The translations under genes and the position numbers were made by a program. 64,000 nucleotides of DNA, taken from positions 407,581 through 471,580 of the forward strand of contig JAFEMH010001452.1 in assembly GCA_022495995.1 (NCBI GenBank), given 5' to 3'. This document shows, piece by piece, positions 42,275 through 51,903 of the stretch (the first letter of the stretch is position 1; each line of letters starts with the position of its first letter). The notes under the pieces are model-generated. The model was not told the origin of the DNA. It worked only from the letters and a program-made list of their open reading frames with translations, and ran no database searches. The DNA is from Adenophora triphylla var. japonica (Eukaryota > Streptophyta > Magnoliopsida > Asterales > Campanulaceae).

Positions 42275-44571
42275 TTGTTATGTCTCTTTGTTGTACTTGT
42301 TCATAACATGATTAAAGTTGTTAATATGATGTTATTAGCAAGTTTTGCACTGATGGAACTTCAGCTGGGGTTGAAATTGGAACAAGCTAAGTTGGTGATG
42401 AGCAACTTGGTAAAAGATGGTAGTGTGAATTGGTAATTGTTGTATACATGTTATATAGGTGTTATAAGACTTGAAAGGAGTATATTGGAGTCCCAAAACA
42501 TGTATATACACTGCTGTAAATGGCCTTGAGTTAGCTGAGAGCAAAGGTGGCAGAAACTGATGTTGGTGTTGTTGTGTTCTGCTGCTGTTGTTGCTGCAAA
42601 CCGTGGCTCCTGGTGAAGGGCACGACTCGTGCCTATGAGCATGATTCGTGACCAAGGGTTACAGTCGTGAGTCACCAGTCGTGGGCTTGGAATCAGTCGT
42701 GCAGGGGAGATGCACGACTCGTGCTACCATGCACGACTTGTGCTCAAAACTGCCTTGAGTGAGCACCTTTGCAAGCGTTTTAACCCAGTCTAATGAGTAT
42801 AGATTTGATCACTCTTTGACTATACTTTTAGTACAAGTTTAGTAAAACATTGTAGAACTTGGAATTGGCCAAAAAGAGAGTTGCAAGAGCTTTAAATATT
42901 GACCTAAAGTTGCTTGGCAGGCAAGTTTGAAAGCTGAACCAATTTTACCCTGTAGCCTTGGTCCATGTTTGAGGCATTGGGAACCTAGGCTAAACAACTT
43001 GGAATGGAACAATTTTTAATCCTATATCTAGTACAACTTTAGTACTACATAATGGAGTTTGAATTGGGCCAAAAAGATATTGATAAGGTCCTTAAATAAT
43101 GTCTCAAAAATGCTTGAGAGGCGATTATGAAACTTGAACCAAATGTTATAAAACTTGGTTTTTTGAACTTGAACCCTAAAGAGAAGTTGTTCAAGGTTGT
43201 ATTGTGATGGCGTAGGGATGCTTATATGTCATTGTATCCCTACGTAATGACCTATGTAGGGTTATTTGCTCTATAGTGCCTAAAGATGAGTAGGGCATTA
43301 TTTCCTTGGGTTGAACAAGAGGGATAACACCCTGTTTCTGGGTTCCATGGTATGAAATGAAATTGTAAGACTTATGTGATATAATTTGTGCCATAAGTGC
43401 TTACCTGTTCATAGTTGATTGTGTACAAAGTGTTCAAATACTTGTTGCACATTTTCTTGGGTTGAGCATGAGTAATGAATACCATGTCATTGCATTGTTA
43501 TTATTCAATAGTGTGAAATATATGTGCACTATTGCGATTGATTTAACATGAGTTATAGTTCCATGTTATGTATATTGATGTCCCATAGGGTGGACTTATG
43601 TTCAAGTATATGTTATGTGCTTGACTATGATGGTATCAGCTGATCATTGTGGGGGTATATGGGATCTTAACACTTATGAGAAGATATTTCATAAAGTGTT
43701 TAGATTGCCTTATAACTGTGACCTCTCCCTCGTCTGTGGCCACGGTCTGGGGGTGCGCAGCTTCTGTGTATATGTGCAGTCAGGCACAGATAGCTGATAA
43801 CTTATATGGATCTATGTTCGGGGTCATATAAGACGTGAATAAGCATTAGCATTTCACGAGAGCGGAATATCCCTCCCACCGTTGTACTACATATGATTCA
43901 GATGAAAAGGTAAGGGAAAGGTAACGGAATGTATTTACTGTTTCCCAATGTGTTATTGGCAACCTGATTGTGTGTTGCATTGTGTATGACTTACTGGTCA
44001 GAAGGAAAAGGTAACGTAATGTGTTTACTGTTTTCCAATGTGAGCAACCTGTTTATGTGTTGCATATTGTATGGCATATTGTTGCATACATAATAGCTTG
44101 CTGAGATTTTATCTCACCCCTTCTCCCTTTATTGTTTTAGATTCCGCTGAGACAGGTGGACCGAACCAGTGAGGCCGGGGGAAGAGTTTGGACTCCTTTT
44201 GGGTTGTCAGGGTATGAGTTCTTTTGGGAGTTGGGGCTATACTTGGTTGTTATTCTTTTGGGAAATGTATTGTATATAAAGTTTTACAACATGTTTCATT
44301 TGTATCGTGTTGTAAGTAACTTAAACTTAGTTTGTGTTTGGTTGGCTTGTGTATAGCCTTTCCAGTTGTATAATTTGTTCAACCAGGTTGTGTTGTTTTA
44401 AAACAGGTGTGTATATTGCCTCCGTGTAAAGAGGTTATTTTGAAATGGTTTTAAAAATGTGTTGTATACTTTTCAAGTTAAAGTGAAAAAAAGTTTTTTT
44501 GAAATGGTATATTTTGGGACCCTCCATCATGGGACACGGTTTATAGGTCCGGGAGTTGGGAGGCGCCCACA
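42275..44571 (+). repeat. Chromo-B 3' LTR, second part
   Basis: Continues the LTR interrupted at 18611. It is nearly identical to the 5' LTR from about 11375 to 13331. It then adds about 350 bp lost from the 5' LTR and ends GGAGGCGCCCACA, next to the TSD TGGAC. Confidence 0.9.
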
Positions 44572-44576
44572 TGGAC

Positions 44577-44956
44577 CGCTGGCTTCAATGACGTCTTCAA
44601 GTAATGATCTATCTCCAGTCATATGTTTTGAGCAGTCACTGTCAAGATACCATTCATTATCCTTGGAGTGACCAGCCATTAAGCAGAGGACCTGATATAT
44701 AAACATTTAAAACGAGGTCCCCTTTATTCTTTAGGTCCTGAGGGTAGCACCTTTTGATGACCCACACCTGTTTGACAGAGTTAGGATTATTCTTCCTGGC
44801 ATTGGGTGTGAACCTCAAAAGGCATTCTGCAGCCTTGTGACCTAAACCATCACACACAGAACATTTATGAAAGCTTTGAGCAACATGAGGTTTTACAAAC
44901 TCTTTACTCTTTTTAGGATTTGCATTCTTTTTGGGAACTGCGGTTTTAGCTTTCAC
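44577..44956 (-). pseudogene. Copia-A second gag zinc knuckle and protease start
   Basis: The frame at 44657-44956 includes the CCHC knuckle CSVCDGLGHKAAEC, then NSVKQVWVIKRCYP. Downstream, the protease active site reads DSDCSKHMTG near 44630-44646, with Asp in place of the Gly of DSG; Copia-D has DSGCSRHMTG. The sequence is cut at 44576 by Chromo-B and resumes at 10821. Confidence 0.75.
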
Positions 44957-45578
44957 AAAGGTGATGCATTTGCAGTTTTACCGCAGGTTTTCTAGGAACG
45001 CTCCCCTTGCTTTTGAAGGCAGGAGGTGCGGTCAAAGAAAAAGGGCGGTCAGCCGTGTGGTTGGCTGCACTACATACTTCACCAGGTGTGGTTGAAGTAG
45101 AAGTGCGGTCAGCCGCATAAGAAACCTCCTCTGCGGTTTCAACCACAGATTATTTTCTTTTCATTTGAGAATTTTTCTCAAATTGCTTCTTAGGGTAGAC
45201 ATAATGGAAATTAAGTTTAGCCTTTGATTCCTGTCCTTTACCCTTTGAAGTGGAATACATTTCCTTAGGAATTTCTTTAGTTTGTTTAGAAAATTCCTCA
45301 TCCTTTTCACAGCAGGATGCACACTTCTCCTTTTCACCTGTTTGAAATCTCAGACCTTCTTTATTACCACTGGCCATTTGGGATTCTAAAATTTGATCCA
45401 TGGTGACACGTGATTTGGTCCACTCATCAATAACCTTTTGGAGGTCGTTGTTTTGAGCAACCAGATTATCGTTCCTAAGTTGAAGTGCAGTAACCTTGGT
45501 TTCTAGGATGCAGTTTTGTTCAGTAAGAGGAGACGTACTTTTAACTTGGTCTTTAAGATTAGAAATTTCAGACCTCAT
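44946..45578 (-). pseudogene. Copia-A gag, coiled-coil middle
   Basis: The frame at 45150-45578 is a coiled coil (MRSEISNLKDQVKS; LQLRNDNLVAQNNDLQKVID) followed by a lysine-rich stretch. One in-frame TAA separates it from 44946-45146, a linker rich in Thr/Ala with GCGGT-derived repeats. It matches the coiled-coil gag segment of Copia-D. Confidence 0.7.
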
Positions 45579-45745
45579 TACAGTTTTCTCCGTCTTAAAC
45601 TAAGAAATTTCATCATGTGCTAAAGACAATGCTTTCTTAACATTTTGGAATTTATGGATCATCATTTCAGCTTCCTTGAACATCCTTTCATGTTCTATGG
45701 GAGAAACCTCTTTTACCACCTTTTTCAAAATTTTCTTATTTGGAA

Positions 45746-46863
45746 TTACTTTTGAAGGTGTGGCATTTTGGGGGGGGGGGAAATGGGACGTGAGTAAAAA
45801 CTATTCCCAATCTTAATGCTAGGAGTAAGTTTCACATCATCATCCAATTTAAATTTGGGTATCCTTGTAAAAACCTCTTCTTCTTCCATATCCAACAACT
45901 TGACTGACTCAGAATATGAATCATTAGAAGTGTCTGCAACTAAGCAGAGATTAACATCTTCGGTTTCATCGTCACTTCCTTCATTAGAATTTGTTTCAAT
46001 CCAAGTTGCTAACTCCTTTGAGTTTTCTTCCTCTTCAGCAACCATTCCCTTGCGATGAGAAAATTTCGCAGGAGAGGTTTTCTTTTTCATATATTCAAAT
46101 CTTGGTTGTGGACACTCAGATGCAAAGTGACCAGGTTTCCTACAATTGTAGCAAACTAGATCACTCTTTTTCTTTGCATCAGTAGCCTTGGAAAAAGTTG
46201 CTGGAGGTTTGCCTTTTGAAAATGATTTTGTGAAGGGTTTTGATGATTTTCTAAATTTTTGAAATCTTTTCACAAACATGGCAAAATCATCATCATCCAT
46301 TTCGATGAGTGATGCGGTTGATATGGAAGAATTATCGATTTGATTTGAAGTAGTTGGTTTCTCCTCATGTTCCACTACGGACATGGAAAGTGATTTGCCT
46401 TTCCCTTCAACCTCTTTAATGTGATCTAATTTAAGCTCATGGGCTTTAAGATTTGCATACAAGTTACTTAACGTCCAAGTATTTAAATCTTTAGAGTCCT
46501 CTAGAGATGTGGCTTTATTGACCCATCTCGAACCTAAAGCAGCTAGAAAAGTCATATTGACTTCTTTATCAGATAAAACTTTGCCTAGAGATCTACAAGC
46601 TTTAACTACCTCAACGTAGCGATCGTAGGTTTGGTGCAAGGTTTCGTTGGATTTTCTGTTGAAGTTGTTGTAGGATGTTTCAACATCATATCTTTTATTC
46701 TCCTTGCATAGATCGTCACCTTCAAGGTAGCTCTCTATGGCGTCCCACATCTGCTTTGCGGTCTTAGAATACATCACTTTTTGAAGGGTTGATACGGGCA
46801 AGGTTCGTCCAAAATGGGAATGTGTGAATAGTTAACCATTGTCATGGTTTTAGAATTTTCCAT
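45746..46863 (-). pseudogene. Copia-A gag, capsid and first zinc knuckle, internally deleted
   Basis: The natural start at 46863 reads MENSKTMTMVNYSHIPILDE, but the sequence then jumps out of frame into VSTLQKVMYSKTAKQMWDAI. Comparison with Copia-D suggests about 80-100 codons are missing here. The rest is typical Copia gag: FNRKSNETLHQTYDRYVEVV, KDLNTWTLSNLYANLKAHEL, then the knuckle CYNCRKPGHFASEC and an acidic tail. The frame ends at a poly-G run near 45770. Confidence 0.82.
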
Positions 46864-46920
46864 AGCGAATCGGCACACAAGCTGTTAAGCTTGAAAAACA
46901 ACGGTTTTATAAATGTGTTC

Positions 46921-46932
46921 GCTTTGATACCA
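46921..46932 (-). other. Copia-A primer-binding site
   Basis: TGGTATCAAAGC on the minus strand, two bases from the 5' LTR, has one mismatch to the Met-tRNA site TGGTATCAGAGC. Confidence 0.85.
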
Positions 46933-46966
46933 CTTGTTGGTCCCAAAGGTTGCAACAAGGGTGAAA

Positions 46967-46998
46967 AACAGCTAGAGTGGGGGGGGTGAATAGCTGTT
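46967..46998 (-). other. Conserved LTR hairpin of Copia-A near primer site
   Basis: Eight-base arms AACAGCTA and TAGCTGTT enclose a loop GAGTGGGGGGGGTGAA. The loop matches that of Copia-D, but the arms differ and remain paired. It lies 34 bp from the primer site. Confidence 0.55.
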
Positions 46999-47733
46999 AC
47001 AAAATTTTTGCCCTCTTTTGAAAACTAAACCTCTTGCTAACAAAACCACTTGCAGTGTATTAGAAACTGCAAGTAGAGTTGCAAAATGCACAACGGAATA
47101 TCAGAGTTTATAATGCAGTATTAGAGTTGCAGTTTTGGTGCGGTTTTTCGGTCTTAGTTTTACAAAACTGAAAAGTGAGGTTTTGACAAAGTTAACTGCA
47201 AACACAATTCACAATAATGGATAACTGAAAATGAGATTGAACAGATAAAGACAAAATAATCAATAAAGCACAGTAAGTAAAAATGCAGAAATAAAGAACA
47301 CAATATTTGGAGTGGTTCAATCGTAAATGATCTACATCCACTACCAAGATGGTTAGTCTTGGATTTTCTAAGAGTTAGATTTTATATTGAGTATGAGAGA
47401 TTACAAAGTACAAAGATCAATACTCAGATCTAAAATCTATTATATGAAGATCAAATCCTAGACTATAATCAGTGTATCTCAAATGAATAATCTATGTGAT
47501 TAAACAAGTGAGGTGTGTGTGTGTTTAACAAGATCAAGGCTCTTTGAATCTATATGATATAGAGCACAATGATTCTTGAGTGTTGAAGGCTTGATTTCTG
47601 GGCTGGAAATATTTCTTGAAGGAAGAAGATGAAGATTCAAAGGGTTGTAAATTTTTGAGTAGAGCTTAATCTTATTATGAACTCAATGTGATTTAAATTT
47701 CTCAAGCAATCTTTAAATGTTGAAGATTAGGGG

Positions 47734-47741
47734 TATTTATA
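47734..47741 (-). promoter_or_regulatory. TATA box of Copia-A 5' LTR
   Basis: TATAAATA within GGGTATAAATACCCC on the minus strand. The matching site in the left LTR is 25-32. Confidence 0.6.
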
Positions 47742-48032
47742 CCCAAGCACCAAGAAAGTAGCTGTTATGATACAGCTGTTGAAGTATTGTACTGGTGCAA
47801 TCTAATTGGTCCACAAATCCACTTTTGTCCTTTGGTACAGAAGTAGCAGGTAAGGCTGATCAGACCTCAGCTGGAATTAAGGGATGAAGGACATCTGTCA
47901 ACTTTTCAGGATCCTTTCAGATCTTGTTTGACACATAGTCACGTGACAAGATTTGGTGGTTGACTTTTGATATTGCTGACGTGGATTCCAACAGTCATAA
48001 GTGGTTCAACTTCAAGTCTTCAATCATTGGAT

Positions 48033-48212
48033 GCGGTCTGGTCATGATGCGATTTGGGAGTGCGGTTTCACCAGTGAGGTTTCATCAGTGCGGTCTGATG
48101 ATTGGAACTGCACTGCGGTTTTGCAAGTGCGGTTTCATCAATTAGGATTCACTGCAGTTCTTGAAGTGCGGTTTCAATGTAGGAATTCCATACTGCGATT
48201 TGTATGTGCGGT
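48033..48212 (-). promoter_or_regulatory. TGCGGT cluster in Copia-A 5' LTR
   Basis: About seven TGCGGT copies plus TGCGAT decay forms occur in 180 bp, about 300-480 bp upstream of the TATA box in element sense. Site-by-site comparison with 324-517 shows C to T or G to A changes at the CG positions. Confidence 0.55.
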
Positions 48213-48437
48213 TTCATACGTGCGCTTTGAAACATTTGAACTGAAACCTCATGTCCAATGAGTCTTGTGCTAGTCTTCAAGCCTAAATTATTCTACTCTA
48301 CAAAATGGACTTATACTAAAAAATTGAAGTCTATGCTTCATTACATATGAGCCTAAAGTCCAGAAAATAGAGATGAGGTTATGGTATCAATCAAATCTAA
48401 GCTAAAGCTAGGAGGGTTAAAGTATGCATACCCAACA

Positions 48438-48839
48438 CTAATATTTTTAAAATATATAATTTTATCATTTATAATATTAATTAAGGTACTATGTTGGATA
48501 TTAATGATAAAATAAATAATTTTATTATTTATTATAGTAAAAAATAATCTAAAAATAAATAATTTTATCATTTTATTTTTTATAATTTAAAAGATACTAT
48601 GTCGGATTTAAGGTAATATGTTAAAAATTATTATATTAATAATATTAATAATTTTAACATGTTGGAGTAAAAATGTGAATTAGTTGTGTTGGAGGGTGAA
48701 AATTGCAATTTTGAAAGAAACTTGTTAGTATTTTCATACAGAACCGAAATTTTTACAGAACCGAAGTATTTGATTCGGTCCTGATTTTCTAAAATTTTGA
48801 CAAAAACTGGACCAATCCGGACCGTGAACACCCCTTACT
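48438..48839. mobile_element. AT-rich remnant with a hAT-like terminal end
   Basis: The stretch is AT-rich with ATTTTATCATTT-type repeats, then ACCGAA/TTCGGT words, ending GGACCGTGAACACCCCTT near 48836. That ending resembles the terminus of hAT-type non-autonomous elements (AGGGGTGTNCACGG reversed). The other end is not visible; it may have been separated by the Copia-A insertion at 48437. No gene is present. Confidence 0.4.
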
Positions 48840-49542
48840 CAGCCACTACCTATTAACCAACCTATTTCACCACTTTATTAACAATATGTTCAAATGCCTG
48901 CTAAACAAACTATTCCACCACCTGTTCAATAACTTGATCAACAACCTGTCCCATAACCTACCTCCCAACCGAACCCACAACTAGCCTCTCAACCTAACTT
49001 CCCTACCCCCACCATCCCAGCTCCTTCCATCCGTACCATTATTACTCGCCTCTTCAAGAACATCGTCAAACCTAACCCAAATATGCCCACCTTACCAATA
49101 TATATTCTCCCACCAGCCTTCCAATACCACAAAATAAGCTCTCTTTTCCCCTCTATGGCGCACTGCTATGCTAGAGAATTTCAAGCCCTTACCCAAAACA
49201 AAACCTAGACCCTTGTTCCTCCTCATGAAGCCCAAAACATTGCTGGCTTCAAATGGGTTTTCCATATCAAGTACAATCCTGACAATTTTATTCATAAATA
49301 GAAAGCTCGTCTTGTTGCCAAAGGTTTTCACCAACATCCTATTATTGACTACTCTGAAACCTTTAGTCACGTTGTCAATCTCGTCATTGTTCACCTCCTA
49401 CTCTCTCTTGCCGTGAGTCAAGGTTGGTCCCTTCGCCAACTTGACATCAACAACACCTTTGTACAAGGCACTTTGCATGAAATCTTTTATATGACACAAC
49501 CACCTGGATTTGTTGATGAAGCTATTCAAACTCATGTTATCT
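48840..49542 (+). pseudogene. Copia reverse transcriptase N-terminal fragment
   Basis: On the plus strand a proline/glutamine-rich linker leads to NIVKPNPKYA-like sequence. Then come [78 protein letters not shown]. These are typical Ty1/Copia RT blocks, unlike Copia-A and Copia-D. In-frame stops and shifts are frequent. It ends at about 49542, where Athila-type RNase H begins. Confidence 0.75.
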
Positions 49543-49979
49543 AATATGCTAGTAGGACTTTAAATGATGCACAACATAATTACACCACCACTGAAAAAGA
49601 TTTTTTAGCAGTTGTGTTTTCTCTTGAAAAGTTTCGTCATTACTTGCTTTGATCTAAGGTAATTATCTATTCGGATCATGCGACCCTTAAGTATTTGTTG
49701 ACTAAGAAAGATGTAAAAGCTAGACTGCTTAGGTGGATGCTTTTATTGCAAGAATTTGATGTAGATATTAGGAACAAGAAGGGGACTGAAAATATAGTGG
49801 CAGATCATTTATCTAGGCTAGAGGACTTTGATTTTTACAATTTGATTGAGGGTGCAATTCCAGTAAATGAAAATTTTCGGATGAGCAACTTTTTGCTTTA
49901 CATGTCCGAGAGTCTTGGTATTCTGATTTTATGAATTATCTTGTTTCTAACATGATTTCGTCTAGTTTCACATATGATC
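49543..49979 (+). pseudogene. Athila-type RNase H fragment
   Basis: [35 protein letters not shown], a stop, then [40 protein letters not shown] and [14 protein letters not shown] are characteristic of the Athila/Tat RNase H end. It is open from 49695 to 49934. It joins abruptly to Copia RT at its left. Confidence 0.82.
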
Positions 49980-50864
49980 AAAAGCGTATTCCCATGGTTT
50001 TTTATGTACTTGTGGCAGTGGATTATGTGTCAAAGTGGGTGTAGGCAATTGCCACCCGAACTAATGATGCTAAAGTTGTCTCCAAGTTTGTGTGTGATTG
50101 TATTTTCAGCAGGTATGGAGAACCACGAGCTATAATAAGTGATCAATGAATACACTTCACCAATAAAGCTGCTCAAAGATTGTGTTGTAGAAATATGGGG
50201 TAGTGCGCAAATTGGCCACGACTTATCATCCTCAAACCTCGGGCCAAGTGGAAGTGAGTAACCACAAATCAAAGGGGTTCTTGAGAAAAAAGTGCGTCCT
50301 AACCGTAAAGATTAGGCATTGAAATTAAGTGACGCTGGGCTTATCGAACCGAATAGATAACTCCAATTAGGAATGAGCCCCTACCGGGTTGTCTATGGTA
50401 AGGAGTGTCACCTACCGAGTTGAGATGGAATATAGGGCATTTTGGGCTATCAAAGAACTCAACATGAATATAACTCTAGCGGGAGAGAAGAGGTTGCTTA
50501 CATTGGATGAACTTGAAGAGTTGAGGCAAGATTGTTATGAAAATGCCAAATTGTACAAGGAGAGGACCAAGAGGTATCATGATAAACACTTGAGGCCTAA
50601 ATTTCTAACGGCAGTATGAAGGTCCTTCTCTTCAAATCTCAGTTGAAATTGTTTCCGGGCAAATTGTGCTATAAGTGGTTTGGTCCATATGAGGTAGTTC
50701 ATGATTTTCCTCATGGGATTGTAGAACTCAAGAACTTGAAGGATGAGAGCACATTTAAGGTAAATGGGCATCGAGTAAAACCATACTATGAAGGGATCTC
50801 TATGTTGGAAGAAATTGAGGAGATTGATGTGATCGAGTTGGTGGATCCGGAGGAAGTCAACTAA
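49980..50864 (+). pseudogene. Athila-type integrase fragment
   Basis: VAVDYVSKWV (first Asp), SRYGEPRAIISDQ (second Asp) and TYHPQTSGQVEVSNHQIKGV-like sequence are readable across stops and shifts. The open frames are 50389-50619 (VEMEYRAFWAIKELNMNITL, RTKRYHDKHLRPKFL) and 50616-50864 (FPGKLCYKWFGPYEVVHDFP, VNGHRVKPYYEG). It ends at the natural integrase stop 50862-50864. This is the pol part that Athila-C lacks, but it belongs to another, older copy. Confidence 0.8.
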
Positions 50865-51595
50865 TCTTCTTGAGGAATTACGTTGAGCTCAACGACTTTA
50901 AATAAAGCTCTTGTTGGGAGGCAACCAACTAGGTATCTTTTATTGCTTTCAATTTTTCTTTCAGTCTACCATTACCTCTACAGTGGAAACACGTTTCTTT
51001 TGATTTTATGCAATGAGGATGTATCATCTTTTTAGATTGGGGGTAATGGTATTCATAAACTTAAAAAAATAAAATTATTTGTCTTTTACTTATGTGTCAG
51101 TTTGAACTACGGTGACCTAAGTCTATTATAGTGTGGTCGCTCCCTGTAATAGGGATATAGGTGTTCGGGGTAAAAAACTACAGCAGCATGTTACATCCTG
51201 AAACGTCATCTTAGCAGTACAACTTGATAGATTATCCGCTTCGTTCAGGATGACTAGAAGGCGACATTTTAGGAACCGTTTTTCAAAGCTTGATAGACCA
51301 AGTCAAACAACGTCTTCAACAATATTTACTCAGCAACGGATATGTAGATTGCATCAGTAACCTCCTGCGAGATTCTAGGCGTATGAGGAGGGATTGCATT
51401 TAATTAGTTGATACCGTTACCATCATTTGTAATTTAAATAGACGAACACATGTATATACACACACACATTAGTTCTCTTAGGAACATATTTTGTACTGTT
51501 CATTTGTTCTCTACCATCACCATATTAATAATATTCCATCTTTCCGAGGTTTTATGCCGGCGAACAAGTTGTTCAAGGGCTTTCCTCGTTAAATC
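50865..51595 (+). other. Athila-type post-integrase noncoding sequence
   Basis: It begins with TTAAATAAAGCTCTTGTTGG and GGCAACCAAC, a stretch I associate with Athila elements just after integrase. AT-rich DNA follows, with a GATTGGGGGTAATGG polypurine-like string near 51038. No gene is seen. The satellite array begins at about 51596. Confidence 0.5.
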
Positions 51596-51903
51596 TCTTT
51601 TTCAACCAATCCAATATAGCATTTGAAAGGATCCGCCCATCAAAAATTTGGCTCAAACGGAGGTCATTTTCATGGTGAAAATCACCATTTACGAAATTTC
51701 CCGTTTCGCCAAAGGGGGAGTACACGCATTTTTTGGGCTCCCGGGCACTAGCAGCCAAATACCCTCCTTTTTTTCAACCAATACAATAGAACATTTGAAA
51801 GGATCCTCCCACAAAAAATTTGGCTCAAACGGAGGTCGTTTTCATGGTGAAAATCACCATTTACAAAATTTCCCGATTCCCCATAGGGGGGGTAGTACAC
51901 GCA
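51596..51903 (+). repeat. Satellite array, first segment
   Basis: This is nearly two monomers of the 165-172 bp satellite in plus orientation (landmarks CAACCAATCC, CATTTGAAAGGATC, GGCTCAAACGGAGGTC, CCCGATTCCCC). Its monomer variants match those at 57879-58200 (CGATTCGCC, ACTAGC-GCC, GGATCCTCCCACAAAAAA). It is cut by the CACTA end at 51904. Confidence 0.88.

Larger units (their letters stand above)
10822..44571 (+). mobile_element. Chromo-B: Ty3/Gypsy chromovirus (Tekay-like), nested
   Basis: This plus-strand element has LTRs starting TGTCACGACC. Its order is gag, protease, RT, RNase H, integrase and chromodomain, the hallmark of chromoviruses. It sits in the Copia-A protease/integrase region with TSDs TGGAT (10817-10821) and TGGAC (44572-44576), one mismatch. 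The 3' LTR ends GGAGGCGCCCACA. The junction was confirmed because the flanks join into a reading parallel to the Copia-D sequence. The 3' end of the 5' LTR, primer site and gag start are deleted. The 3' LTR is split by Athila-C. Several stops, a frameshift and a mutated integrase glutamate make it inactive. Confidence 0.9.
1..48437 (-). mobile_element. Copia-A: outer Sirevirus-like Ty1/Copia retrotransposon, nested and degraded
   Basis: This is a minus-strand LTR retrotransposon. Reading down from 48437 it has a 5' LTR, a Met-tRNA primer site, gag with two zinc knuckles and a coiled coil, protease, integrase, reverse transcriptase, RNase H, an env-like third ORF, a polypurine tract and a 3' LTR cut by the window start. 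The domain order with integrase before reverse transcriptase is that of Ty1/Copia. The long gag, the third ORF and several CT-rich polypurine-like tracts suggest the Sirevirus lineage. It is split by a solo LTR at 4675-6197 and by the Chromo-B insertion at 10822-44571. Gag and pol carry many frameshifts and stops, so it is inactive. The left TSD lies outside the window. Confidence 0.85.
46935..48437 (-). repeat. Copia-A 5' LTR
   Basis: A 1503-bp LTR starting TGTTGGTCCC and ending ACCCAACA on the plus strand. It has a TATA box at 47734-47741 (minus strand), a motif cluster at 48033-48212 and a hairpin at 46967-46998. It matches 1-728 at its right end. Confidence 0.9.
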
